Shown here: positions 41,163 through 50,289 of the stretch, in pieces
Numbering within the stretch: position 1 is the stretch's first letter
Layout of the letters: every line of letters begins with the position of its first letter
Assembly: GCA_016717725.1 (NCBI GenBank)
Contig: JADKFA010000015.1
Coordinates: 1 to 64,000 of the forward strand
Direction of reading: 5' to 3'
Source of the DNA: Bacteroidota bacterium
GTDB lineage: Bacteria; Bacteroidota; Bacteroidia; AKYH767-A; OLB10
Length of the DNA stretch: 64,000 nucleotides
Translations under genes and position numbers: made by a program
Notes under the pieces: model-generated
Told to the model about the DNA's origin: nothing
What the model saw: only the letters and a program-made list of their open reading frames with translations
The model's database searches: none

Positions 41163-41803
41163 TTAACCCAGCGGTCTATACTCCGTCTCTAAAATTTGTT
41201 CGTTCAATAATTCAACGATTGACGAGTACGCATTCTTCAACGCTTTTTTCACTTCGGCTTTGTCCATCCATCTTGCTTCAACAATTCCCTCCTCCAATTG
41301 AGGAACTGGTGTGCTGATGTCGGTGCTACTCATCAAAAACCAATACGTCTTTTTTAAAATGATTGTATCCTTATAGGGATAAGTATGGAAACTTGTTTTT
41401 ATTTGCTTAGATAATTTTAATTCGCCAATACCACATTCTTCATACACTTCGCGAACTGCAGCTACATCGGCTTCCTCGCCGGCTTCAATTTTTCCTTTTG
41501 GTAAATCCCATTTTCCATTTCGGAAAATCATCAACAGTTTATTAGTTTGGGAATTGATGACTACACCACCCGCAGCTTTTAATATAGTGTAAAGAGAAGT
41601 AAATTTTTCCAGGTCTCATCGATGTTTTCCGATTGAATGACTAAACTTTCTGTTTGTGGATTTTCTTCAAAAGCCTTGACTAAAACTTTGAGATAATCTT
41701 TGGGTTCGTTACCCTTCAGTTTGATCACCATTTCGGCATTGCCGATGGGATCGTAAGTTCCCACAAATTTTAAAAGTCGCTCATTAATATAAACCTGATA
41801 CAT
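41163..41803 (-). CDS. NUDIX hydrolase (one frameshift)
   Basis: The N-terminal 74 residues (MYQVYINERLLKF to ENIDETWKN) form the Bacteroidota-specific leader of this group. The frame is then lost at about 41605 by a missing A in TGGAAAAATTT. It resumes as FTSLYTILKAAGGVVINSQ and then KLLMIFRNGKWDLPKGK. The Nudix box is GKIEAGEEADVAAVREVYEE-CGI (GX5EX7REUXEEXGU fits). Corrected length is about 213 residues. Nudix enzymes cleave nucleoside diphosphates linked to other groups. The substrate is unknown. The gene starts 64 bases from the divergent pyrE, which is a common Bacteroidota neighbour. Confidence 0.85.
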
Positions 41804-41867
41804 GTTTTGGGTTGCTTAGGGTTTAAAAGATTGGTTGTTTCACATGAATCCATTAGGTTTGTGGTTC

Positions 41868-42506
41868 ATGGATGATACCGCATCAAAAGTAGCCGAATTC
41901 CTGCTTCAAATCAAAGCGATTAAATTGCAGCCTGATCAGCCTTTTACTTGGGCTTCTGGCTGGAAATCACCCATTTACTGTGATAATCGAATTGCGCTCT
42001 CTTATCCACGGGTAAGAACTTTTATCCGTCAAGAGCTCGTAAAGTTGATAGAAAGCAAGTTTGGCCGCCCCGATATCATTGCAGGAGTTGCCACAGCCGC
42101 CATTGCTCCAGGAGCTTTAGTTGCTGAAGCGATGGGTTTACCTTTCGTATATATTCGACCTAATCCAAAAGAACATGGCCGACAAAATACCATCGAAGGA
42201 GAAGTGCAACCGAATCAATCAGCAGTAGTAATTGAAGATTTGATTTCTACTGGAGGAAGTAGTCTAAAAGCCGTTGAAGAATTGAGAAAGAATAATGTTT
42301 TAGTGAAAGGCTTGGTGTCTATCTTTACTTATGGATTCGAAAGTGCCAATGAAAATTTTAAAAAGTCAGCTTGTCCATGGTATTCATTGAGTAATTATGA
42401 TGTGCTCATCAAACAAGCCATCGCCACAGGATATGTGCGTAAAGAAGAGCTCCCATTGCTAGAATCGTGGCGAAAGAAACCAGACATTTGGAAGGCAAAC
42501 GGATAA
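41868..42506 (+). CDS. pyrE: Orotate phosphoribosyltransferase
   Basis: The protein has 212 residues from MDDTASKVAEFLLQIKAIKL. ATG at 41844 and TTG at 41835 are in frame upstream but not conserved in the family as I know it. Signatures are FTWASGWKSPIYCDNR and the PRPP loop VVIEDLISTGGSS. The enzyme joins orotate to PRPP to form OMP in pyrimidine synthesis. It is followed by a small SRPBCC protein 40 bases downstream, probably in one transcript. Confidence 0.95.
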   Translation: MDDTASKVAEFLLQIKAIKLQPDQPFTWASGWKSPIYCDNRIALSYPRVRTFIRQELVKLIESKFGRPDIIAGVATAAIAPGALVAEAMGLPFVYIRPNPKEHGRQNTIEGEVQPNQSAVVIEDLISTGGSSLKAVEELRKNNVLVKGLVSIFTYGFESANENFKKSACPWYSLSNYDVLIKQAIATGYVRKEELPLLESWRKKPDIWKANG

Positions 42507-42546
42507 TATTTATTGAAAATATTTTAGCATTAAACACTGCAAAGAG

Positions 42547-42951
42547 ATGACCAGAATAGAAAGTGAAAAAGTAATTGTGAATCAGAAAGCGGAAGAAATT
42601 TATAATTTCCTTGGCGATTTCAATAATATCGGAAACTTAATGCCTGAGCAGGTAGAAGGATTTACGGTAACAGGAGAAACTTGCAAATTCACTATCAAAG
42701 GGATGGCCACATTAGGATTAAAGTACGAGAGTAAAACACCATTTACAGAGGTAGTGATGGCTAAACACGAAAAAGCACCTTTCGATTTGAAACTCATCTG
42801 CAAAATTGCTGATTGCAATGATGGCACCTCTGAATTACAATTATTTTTTGATGCTGATTTAAATCCATTCTTAAAAATGATGGCTGAAAAACCATTGGCT
42901 AATTTTTTAAATTTATTGGTGCGCAAGTATCAAAGTATGCATTCTGCTTAA
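42547..42951 (+). CDS. SRPBCC-family (START-like) small protein
   Basis: This gene encodes 134 residues. The N-terminus MTRIESEKVIVNQKAEEIYNFLGDFNNIGNLMPEQVEGF and then KYESKTPFTEV and ending LANFLNLLVRKYQ match the polyketide-cyclase/START-like fold (pieces quoted separately: KVIVNQKAEEIYNFL, NIGNLMPEQVEGF). Such proteins bind hydrophobic ligands in a central cavity. The ligand is unknown. It follows pyrE on the same strand and converges on birA with a gap of 13 bases. Confidence 0.82.
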   Translation: MTRIESEKVIVNQKAEEIYNFLGDFNNIGNLMPEQVEGFTVTGETCKFTIKGMATLGLKYESKTPFTEVVMAKHEKAPFDLKLICKIADCNDGTSELQLFFDADLNPFLKMMAEKPLANFLNLLVRKYQSMHSA

Positions 42952-42964
42952 TTCAACCCTTACT

Positions 42965-43699
42965 TTACTTTACGATCATTCGGGTTTGAGGATGAAGACA
43001 TCTCAACCGCTTACCATCTACTTCAATTATTGCAGCTCCTTCTTTATCAACCTCAACTAAAATTCCTTTGGAAAATTCTTGGTCCGATATAAACTTACTT
43101 TCCTCTCCTGCTTTATAAAGTAACTTTTGGTAATCTTCCGCAATCAAATCATATTTTCCATTCAAAAGTTGTTGATAATCAGACCAAATCTCATCAAAAA
43201 GCTTAACAACTTCCAATTCTGGTTCATACCTCTTATTGCTTGATATTCTCAATGATGTACCAGGAGTCCCGTAATTAAAATCAAAATGCAATTGATTCAA
43301 ATTAATCCCGATTCCAGCAGTTACTGAAGCGATTTGATTTCCCCGAATGCTATTCTCAATGAGAATTCCGGCTACCTTTTTATCACCTATCAAAATATCA
43401 TTTGGCCACTTAATTTTCACATCATCATTGACCTTAGAAGCGATATACCTTGCTGTTCCGCAGGCTATTGCCTTATTTAAAAAATATTGGTTTTCAACAG
43501 AAAAATTTTGGGGTAAAAACAATATTGATGCGTAAAGACCGTCTCCAGGAAGACTTTGCCATGAATTTCCTCTCTGACCACGGCCTTTCGTTTGCTCCAG
43601 GCTGATAACGACCGTGCCCTCCTCGAGAGAGTTATTATCTAACAAAGTCTGTAAATAATTGTTAGTAGAATCAACAGAAGAGAGTACGATTAAATTCAT
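42965..43699 (-). CDS. birA: Biotin-[acetyl-CoA-carboxylase] ligase
   Basis: The protein has 244 residues from MNLIVLSSVDSTNNYLQTLL at 43699. The open frame extends 76 codons upstream, but that part overlaps rsfS and looks non-coding. The biotin-binding motif is QTKGRGQRGNSW, followed by KWPNDILIGDKKVAGIL. There is no N-terminal helix-turn-helix, so it is a ligase without the repressor function of E. coli BirA. It attaches biotin to carboxylase carrier proteins. It is divergent from rsfS with a gap of 49 bases. Confidence 0.93.
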   Translation of the reverse strand: MNLIVLSSVDSTNNYLQTLLDNNSLEEGTVVISLEQTKGRGQRGNSWQSLPGDGLYASILFLPQNFSVENQYFLNKAIACGTARYIASKVNDDVKIKWPNDILIGDKKVAGILIENSIRGNQIASVTAGIGINLNQLHFDFNYGTPGTSLRISSNKRYEPELEVVKLFDEIWSDYQQLLNGKYDLIAEDYQKLLYKAGEESKFISDQEFSKGILVEVDKEGAAIIEVDGKRLRCLHPQTRMIVK

Positions 43700-43717
43700 T
43701 TCGGGGTTAAAAATGAG

Positions 43718-43725
43718 TAATTTTG
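43718..43725 (+). promoter_or_regulatory. Putative -7 box for the rsfS-ftsH-cdsA cluster
   Basis: TAATTTTG matches TAnnTTTG exactly and lies 23 bases before the rsfS ATG, within the 49-base gap shared with divergent birA. Confidence 0.5.
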
Positions 43726-43748
43726 CAAAAATACTATAATAGAACTGA

Positions 43749-44144
43749 ATGGTAAAAAGTGCGGCTGCAAGAATTAGGAAACCTGAAGTCATTGACGATA
43801 TTTTAGTGAATGGTGTCATAAAAGGTTTGCAAGATCGAAAAGCAAAGGAAATAGTAGTGATGGACCTTAGAAACATTGGCGGAGTCGTTTCAGATTTTTT
43901 CATTGTTTGCCAAGGGGATTCATCCACACAGGTAGAAGGTATCGCAAGATCAGTAGAAGAAACAGTATTAACAGAATGCGGGGAAAATCCCGAACATATT
44001 GAAGGAGTTAAAAATGCGCTATGGGTGTTAATCGACTATATAAGCGTGGTAGTTCATATCTTCCAACCCGAACAAAGAGATTATTACGGAATTGAACGTC
44101 TATGGGCGGATGCGGAAATAGTAAGAATTACAGATAACAATTGA
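43749..44144 (+). CDS. rsfS: Ribosome silencing factor RsfS
   Basis: This gene encodes 131 residues of the Iojap/RsfS family. VVMDLRNIGGVVSDFFIVCQGDSS is the family core (quoted: LRNIGGVVSDFFIVCQG), followed by WVLIDYISVVVHIF and RDYYGIERLWADAE. It binds uL14 and blocks subunit joining when nutrients are scarce. In Bacteroidota it heads the cluster rsfS-ftsH-LUD-cdsA, as here, with 52 bases to ftsH. Confidence 0.94.
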   Translation: MVKSAAARIRKPEVIDDILVNGVIKGLQDRKAKEIVVMDLRNIGGVVSDFFIVCQGDSSTQVEGIARSVEETVLTECGENPEHIEGVKNALWVLIDYISVVVHIFQPEQRDYYGIERLWADAEIVRITDNN

Positions 44145-44196
44145 ATCGTTAAGCGTTTAATTAAAGACCTTAGCACTTAAGAAGAGAACAAAAAAA

Positions 44197-46231
44197 ATGT
44201 CTGAGCAAAGTCAACCAGAAGAAAAGAAAAAGCCTTTCAACAGTTTCCAGAAGCAAAAACAACCACGCTTCAATTTTAATTTTTATTGGATTTATGGTAT
44301 AATCCTCCTGATGTTAATTGGGATCAATTTGTTTGATTGGGGTAACCACCCTAAAGAAGCAACATGGAGTCAATTTTCAACCTGGGTGAAACAAGGAGAT
44401 ATTGATCGCATCGTTGTGGTGAATAAGGAAGTGGTTCAAGTGTACATCAAGAAAACAAAACTTGCTGATCCTGCATTTAAGGCAGTAAGCAAAAAAGCTT
44501 TTGGAAATGGGTTAAATGATGGTCCACACTATGCCTTTACCATTGGAGATGTTGGAAGTTTTAAAAAGGACTTAGACGATGTTCAAAAAGATTTAGCTCC
44601 TGAACAACGCGTAAATATTGTTTACAATAATAACGATAGAGGCTACTGGGATTTGTTATCATGGATCCTTCCTTTCTTTTTGTTGATTGTGATTTACATG
44701 TTTATCATTCGTAGAATGGGTAATGGCGGTGGCGGAAGTCAGATTTTCAATATTGGAAAATCGAAGGCTACCCTCTTCGACAAAGACCTACATGTGAAAG
44801 TTACTTTCAACGATGTTGCAGGATTAGAAGAAGAGAAGATTGAGGTAATGGAAATTGTAGATTTTCTAAAAACTCCCAAAAAATACACGCAACTCGGTGG
44901 GAAAATTCCTAGAGGTGCCTTGTTAGTAGGTCCTCCCGGAACTGGTAAAACACTTTTAGCAAAAGCAGTTGCTGGTGAAGCACAAGTTCCTTTCTTCTCT
45001 TTATCTGGTTCCGATTTCGTGGAGATGTTTGTGGGTGTTGGTGCAAGTCGTGTTCGTGATTTATTCCGTCAAGCAAAAGAAAAAGCGCCAAGTATTATTT
45101 TCATTGATGAGATTGATGCGATTGGTCGTGCCCGTGGCAAACAACCTTCTTTCTCTGCAAATGATGAGCGTGAGAGTACCTTGAATCAGTTGTTGACAGA
45201 GATGGATGGGTTTGGAAGTAATTCTGGAGTGATCATCTTAGCAGCAACCAACCGCGCCGATATTTTAGACAGAGCATTGCTTCGTCCAGGTCGTTTCGAT
45301 CGACAAATTTATGTGGAGCTGCCCGACTTAAATGGAAGAAAAGAAATTTTCAAAGTACATGCAAAGCCATTGAAATTAGATAACACGGTTGATTTAGATT
45401 TCTTAGCGAAGCAAACACCTGGATTCTCGGGTGCTGACTTAGCCAACCTATGTAATGAAGCGGCATTGATTGCAGCAAGAAGAAACAAAACTGCCATAGG
45501 ACATCAAGATTTCTTAGATGCCGTAGATCGTATTGTAGGTGGATTAGAAAAGAAAAATAAGATCATCTCCACGCATGAAAAAAATGTAATTGCTTATCAT
45601 GAATCTGGTCATGCTGCGGTGAGTTGGTTATTGGAACATACAGCTCCACTTATCAAAGTTACCATCGTACCCAGAGGAAATTCATTAGGTGCTGCATGGT
45701 ATTTACCAGAAGAAAGACAGATTACAACACGCGAGCAAATATTAGATGAGATGTGTGCTGCCTTAGGTGGTCGTGCTGCTGAACAAGTGCAATTTGGAGC
45801 CATCTCCACAGGTGCATTGAGTGACCTTGAAGAAAATTACCAAGCAAGCTTATGCTACTGTAACGGTATTTGGATTGAACGATGCAATAGGAAATATCAG
45901 CTATTATGATTCAACTGGAAATGCAGATTACAACTTCACAAAACCATATAGTGAGAAAACTGCTGAATTAATTGATTTCGAAGTAAAGAAAATGATTGAT
46001 GCAGCTTATGTTAAAACGCTTGACTTACTTCAAAAAAATAAATCGAAACTAGATATTTTGGCTGCAACATTATTGGAGAAAGAAGTAATCTATAAAGAAG
46101 ATTTAGAGCGTGTCTTTGGAAAGAGAACATGGGACAAAGAAGAGAACGAAAAATTAGTGAATGTTCCTGTAGAAGAAGTGATCGTTTCTAAAGTAGAAGA
46201 AAAACCATCGGAAGAAAATTCTCCGGCATAA
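44197..46231 (+). CDS. ftsH: ATP-dependent zinc metalloprotease FtsH (one frameshift)
   Basis: An N-terminal membrane helix (residues 30-47) and a second one near 155-172 (LLSWILPFFLLIVIYMFII) flank the periplasmic domain. Walker A is GPPGTGKT (G245-T252), Walker B IIFIDEIDAIG, and the second region of homology ATNRADILDRALLRPGRFDR. The zinc site is HESGH (468-472). The frame changes at about 45830, where ctTGAAGAAAATTACC has one base too many. Correcting it gives GALSDLEKITKQAYATVTVFG, the normal family sequence, and runs to 46231 (about 677 residues). FtsH is essential or near-essential in most bacteria, so the break is most likely a sequencing error. It degrades damaged membrane proteins. 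Confidence 0.95.
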
Positions 46232-46251
46232 GCCATCAATATCTTTGATGT

Positions 46252-46899
46252 ATGGACGAAAGTACCAACAGAGAAAAAGTACTCAAGAAAATAAGAGCTT
46301 CGATTTTATCGAAGACGGATAATCCCTATCCTCAACTTTCTCTCGACGCTCCCATTTATCACATCACCGACGAAGATCCCTTGTTGATCTTCGCCGAAAA
46401 AGCAGAAGCGGCGGGTGTAAAATTTTTCTTGATCGACAGCGAACTGGAGTTCATGGAGAATTTGGTGAGTCTGGGCATGATTCACAAATGGAAAAACATC
46501 TATTGTGTGGAAGATGGCATCAGCAACTTGTTGACCGAATGCGAACTTCCACATGAATTAATTTTGGAAGGTAAAATAAATATTGATGTAGGCATCAGTA
46601 CTTGCGAATGTTTAATTGCAAGAACCGGAAGCATCGTTTTCTCCTCGAAAGAACAAAGTAGAACGATTCCTGCTTACGCTCCTTTTCATGTTGTATTGGC
46701 AAGAGCAAGTCAGCTGACTGTGGACATGAAAGACGCGTTGGTATGGCTTCGACATAAATATGCGAAGATGCCTTCTGCATTAAGTATTGTGACGGGTCCA
46801 AGCAGAACGGCTGACATCGATGGTAAACTCGTGATGGGTGCACATGGTCCCCGTCATTTATATTTATTCCTAATCAACGATCGCGACGATGGGGAATGA
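46252..46899 (+). CDS. LUD-domain protein (LutC/YkgG-like)
   Basis: This gene encodes 215 residues. The family pattern shows NREKVLKKIRASIL at the start, then STCECLIARTGSIVFSS and the end SIVTGPSRTADIDGKLVMGAHGP (quoted: VTGPSRTADIDGKLVMGAHG). LUD proteins include the lactate-utilisation subunit LutC, but Bacteroidota genomes have a stand-alone copy between ftsH and cdsA with no lutAB, as here. The function of this copy is not established. It overlaps the next gene by 11 bases. Confidence 0.88.
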   Translation: MDESTNREKVLKKIRASILSKTDNPYPQLSLDAPIYHITDEDPLLIFAEKAEAAGVKFFLIDSELEFMENLVSLGMIHKWKNIYCVEDGISNLLTECELPHELILEGKINIDVGISTCECLIARTGSIVFSSKEQSRTIPAYAPFHVVLARASQLTVDMKDALVWLRHKYAKMPSALSIVTGPSRTADIDGKLVMGAHGPRHLYLFLINDRDDGE

Positions 46900-47104
46900 A
46901 GAAGTGGACTTCACGTTAATTTATACCAGCACCAAGCCACTTGAAATTGCGGCGGCTATTTCCTTGTTAGAAGAGCAAGAAATCCCTGCATACAAAATCA
47001 ACAAAAAAGATTCGTCTTATATATTTGGAGAAATTGAACTTTATGTTTCCGCCGATCTTGTGGACAGAGCCAAACTTATTCTCACCGAAAATGATTTACT
47101 ATGA
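46889..47104 (+). CDS. DUF2007 small protein
   Basis: This gene encodes 71 residues resembling the DUF2007 / putative signal-transducing protein family: LIYTSTKPLEIAAAISLLEE at the start, then IELYVSADLVDRAKLIL. These are small ferredoxin-like folds without known activity. It overlaps the LUD gene by 11 bases and cdsA by 4 (ATGA), so the three are translationally coupled. Confidence 0.8.
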   Translation: MGNEEVDFTLIYTSTKPLEIAAAISLLEEQEIPAYKINKKDSSYIFGEIELYVSADLVDRAKLILTENDLL

Positions 47105-47916
47105 GTAATCTTTGGCAAAGACTTATTACAGGAACCATTTTTACAGGAGGAGTTATTGCTTCCATTTGGTACGGACCTCTTTCCTTTCAACTTCTTTTTT
47201 TAATAGCGACACTTATAGGACTGAATGAATTCTATACATTAGTCACAAATTCCATTAACCAACCCAACAAAACCATGGGATTGCTTTTAGGAGCTATTAC
47301 TTATATTTTCATCTCACAAGCATCTTTTTCAGAATCGGATCAAAAACTATTAGTATTCTTAGCACCATTGAGTGTACTCATTTTCATTGCGGAATTATAT
47401 CGAAAAAAGCAGCATCCGTTTGGAAACATCGGCTACACATTACTTGGAATCTTGTATATTGTTGTACCTTTTGCATTGCTGAGCACCATTTCAGCTCATG
47501 GTGGTGAGTACGACAGAGGTATTCTTCTGGGTTATTTTTTCTTGGTATGGAGTAGCGATTCCTTTGCTTACGTATTTGGAAATTTGATGGGAAAACACCG
47601 ACTTTTTGAGCGCATTTCTCCAAAAAAATCGTGGGAAGGTGTCTTTGGAGGTGGCTTGAGTACCTTAGGAATCGGGTATTTATTGAGTCTTTACCAACCA
47701 CAAATTGATCTCACCTCCTGGCTTATCATCGCTTTGATCATTGTAGTAACGGGTATTTTAGGCGACCTCTGCGAATCTCTTTTAAAGCGCAGTTTAGGAG
47801 TGAAAGACTCTGGAAATATACTACCAGGACATGGCGGATTACTCGATCGTTTTGATGCATTATTCCTCAGCGTTCCTTTTGTTTGGGCCTACCTCTCCTA
47901 CTTCGTTAACAAGTAG
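47101..47916 (+). CDS. cdsA: Phosphatidate cytidylyltransferase
   Basis: This gene encodes 271 residues with eight or so membrane helices. The signature SLGVKDSGNILPGHGGLLDRFDAL is complete near the C-terminus (quoted: GVKDSGNILPGHGGLLDR), and KRSLGVKD and SDSFAYVFG are typical. It makes CDP-diacylglycerol from phosphatidate and CTP, the branch point of phospholipid synthesis. It ends the rsfS-ftsH cluster. The patatin gene follows 72 bases later. Confidence 0.95.
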   Translation: MSNLWQRLITGTIFTGGVIASIWYGPLSFQLLFLIATLIGLNEFYTLVTNSINQPNKTMGLLLGAITYIFISQASFSESDQKLLVFLAPLSVLIFIAELYRKKQHPFGNIGYTLLGILYIVVPFALLSTISAHGGEYDRGILLGYFFLVWSSDSFAYVFGNLMGKHRLFERISPKKSWEGVFGGGLSTLGIGYLLSLYQPQIDLTSWLIIALIIVVTGILGDLCESLLKRSLGVKDSGNILPGHGGLLDRFDALFLSVPFVWAYLSYFVNK

Positions 47917-47988
47917 ATGGGAAAAACTAATTTTTCAAGCCAACTTTTATACTGTAATCCCGTATAAATTCGTTAGCTATCGTAAGTA

Positions 47989-50289
47989 ATGAATCTTCAC
48001 AAATTAGCTTCGCGGTTTTTATTTAGTTTTCCAGTACAGCTGGTCATCATGCATTTCAAAAAAAATCAAATGATGATCTTGTATTGGTTGCTACTTTTTG
48101 GATTCATCACTCAATCGCTTGCCTCTCGTTTTGGTATTCCCTATCTCTTCCTAAACCCAGAATACATGGGCTTAGTTGGAAAACGTTCTTTCTTCATCAT
48201 GGGCTTGAGTACGGGTGCCTTCATCATGGCATTTAATATTTCAAGTTTTATCTTGAATAGTTTTCGATTTCCATTCCTAGCTACTTTATCCAGAACGTTT
48301 GTAAAATATTGCCATAACAATTTTATTATTCCCGGAAGTTTTGTGTTGGTGTATTGTATTTGCATTGCTCGTTTTCAATTGAATTACCAATTACTTCCAG
48401 TTAGCACGGTTGCGATTCAAATTTCCATGTTCTTACTCGGAATTCTCATCGTCTTTTTGGCTACGCTGAGGTATTTCATGGTGACCAACAAAGACATCTA
48501 CAAACTGTTTGGCGTAGAAAATGCAGATACCAGCACAAAAATTTTAAAACCTTTAAGTGGTGTTCAACGAAAAAATAGTTGGAGGGTAGATACCTACCTC
48601 ACCTTTCCTGTTAAATTAAAATTGGTTCGTGATGTTCGACATTACAAACGGTATATGCTCGAACGTGTATTTCGTCAGAATCATGTGAATGCCGCAGTCA
48701 TTGAAATCATCGTATTTGTTATATTTATTCTGCTCGGATTATTTCGCGACTATTCCATTTTTAGAATTCCAGCAGGAGCAAGTATTTTATTACTGATCAC
48801 CATGTTTTTAATGTTGAGTGGAGTGTTTAGATATTGGTTACGATCATGGGCCAATTCAGCGCTTATACTTCTCTTCTTAGTCATCAACTTCTTCTCTCAA
48901 TTTGAAGTATTGAATCCAAGGAATAAAGCCTACGGTTTAGATTACACAAAAAATTTAGTTTCCTATAACCGAGAGTCGTTGGAAGATCAAGTGAACGACA
49001 GTTTACTTGCGCACGATATTAAAAACACAAAAGAGATTCTCGACAAGTGGAAGCTACGTTGGACAGAACAAGGCGTTGAAAAACCAAAGTTGGTTTTATT
49101 AAATGTAAGCGGTGGCGGACTTCGCTCCTGCGTTTTTAGCTTTCGTACTTTGCAGATGATCGACAGTGTTTACCAAGGGAATTTGATGCACCATACTGCT
49201 TTTGCAACTGGATCTTCTGGAGGGATGATTAGTTTATGTTACTACCGTGAGTTGTTCTTAAATCACTACGACACCTTGATGCAAGCGGATGATAATATTC
49301 AAAATCGCTTCTTGCAAAACATGGGCAAGGACATGCTCAACTCGATGATCTTTAGTGCGACGGTTGCCGATATCTTTTTAAATAATCAGCAGTTTACCGA
49401 TGGGCAATATCATTATGTAAAAGACAGAGCATGGGCTTGGGAAGGACAGTTGAATGAAAACACAAAAGGAATTCTCGACAAGCGTTTGCGTGATTATGAA
49501 AAGCCTGAGAAAGAAGCGCGCATTCCGATGGTGGTGATAAGTCCAACCATTATTAATGATGGAAGAGCCTTGCATATCGCGGCGCAACCTGTGAGTTATT
49601 TGTTGCAAGAAAACAGTTCATTCAAAAGCGGAATTCAGCCTGTTGCCAACGGTGTAGAGTTTAGTCGATTTTTTAAGGATCAAAATGCAGATAATATAAA
49701 ATTGACAAGTGCGCTTCGCATGAACTCTGCCTTTCCTTATGTGATGCCAGCTGTTTCTTTACCCAGTGAACCTGCTATTGAAGTGATGGATGCGGGAATA
49801 CGTGATAACTATGGTGTGATGAATTCCATTCAATTTTTATTTTCTTTTAAAGATTGGATTGATGAGAATACATCAGGCGTTGTGTTTTTACAAATCAGAG
49901 ATACGCACAAACATCTAAAAGTAGAAGACAACAGTGTAAAAACGATTGTCGAAAAGTTGATGGCGCCCATGAGAAACGTCTCTGGTAATTTCATCATCAT
50001 GCAAGATTATAATTTCGATCGCTACTTACAATATGCAAAAGACATTGTGAATGTACCGATGGATGTAGTCATTTTCCAAATGCCCGAAACGGAAGATCGT
50101 GTTTCACTCAGTTGGCATCTTACCGAAAAGGAAAAACATTTTTTACGTGATGCTGCTTTGAATTCCGAGAACAAGAAGATGCTCGACAAACTCATTCAGC
50201 TCATGCCGCCTGTGGTTAGTAAGCCGCAAGCTTTAGCAGGGCCTCTTCAAAACGCTTCTTCGGCAAATAATTCCACTCTAAAGCACTAG
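47989..50289 (+). CDS. Membrane-anchored patatin-like phospholipase
   Basis: This gene encodes 766 residues. The first 320 hold about seven membrane helices in two groups (residues 20-165 and 235-305). The C-terminal half is a patatin-type hydrolase. The oxyanion loop is SGGGLRS (G375 on), the nucleophile elbow is GSSGG with S410, and the catalytic aspartate is in MDAGIRDNYG (D601). This Ser-Asp dyad is intact. Patatins release fatty acids from lipids. The large membrane domain is unusual for the family and would hold the catalytic part at the inner face of a membrane. It lies after cdsA, which suggests lipid turnover. The last 74 bases overlap the 3' end of the convergent E1 gene. Confidence 0.85.
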   Translation: MNLHKLASRFLFSFPVQLVIMHFKKNQMMILYWLLLFGFITQSLASRFGIPYLFLNPEYMGLVGKRSFFIMGLSTGAFIMAFNISSFILNSFRFPFLATLSRTFVKYCHNNFIIPGSFVLVYCICIARFQLNYQLLPVSTVAIQISMFLLGILIVFLATLRYFMVTNKDIYKLFGVENADTSTKILKPLSGVQRKNSWRVDTYLTFPVKLKLVRDVRHYKRYMLERVFRQNHVNAAVIEIIVFVIFILLGLFRDYSIFRIPAGASILLLITMFLMLSGVFRYWLRSWANSALILLFLVINFFSQFEVLNPRNKAYGLDYTKNLVSYNRESLEDQVNDSLLAHDIKNTKEILDKWKLRWTEQGVEKPKLVLLNVSGGGLRSCVFSFRTLQMIDSVYQGNLMHHTAFATGSSGGMISLCYYRELFLNHYDTLMQADDNIQNRFLQNMGKDMLNSMIFSATVADIFLNNQQFTDGQYHYVKDRAWAWEGQLNENTKGILDKRLRDYEKPEKEARIPMVVISPTIINDGRALHIAAQPVSYLLQENSSFKSGIQPVANGVEFSRFFKDQNADNIKLTSALRMNSAFPYVMPAVSLPSEPAIEVMDAGIRDNYGVMNSIQFLFSFKDWIDENTSGVVFLQIRDTHKHLKVEDNSVKTIVEKLMAPMRNVSGNFIIMQDYNFDRYLQYAKDIVNVPMDVVIFQMPETEDRVSLSWHLTEKEKHFLRDAALNSENKKMLDKLIQLMPPVVSKPQALAGPLQNASSANNSTLKH

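Noticed and set aside
43700..43927. N-terminal extension of birA
   Set aside because: It overlaps the divergent rsfS gene and lacks protein-like character. The family start MNLIVLSSVDSTN is at 43699.
45821..45909. Programmed ribosomal frameshift in ftsH
   Set aside because: FtsH is not known to use one. There is no clear slippery site with a downstream structure, and similar breaks in unrelated genes favour error.
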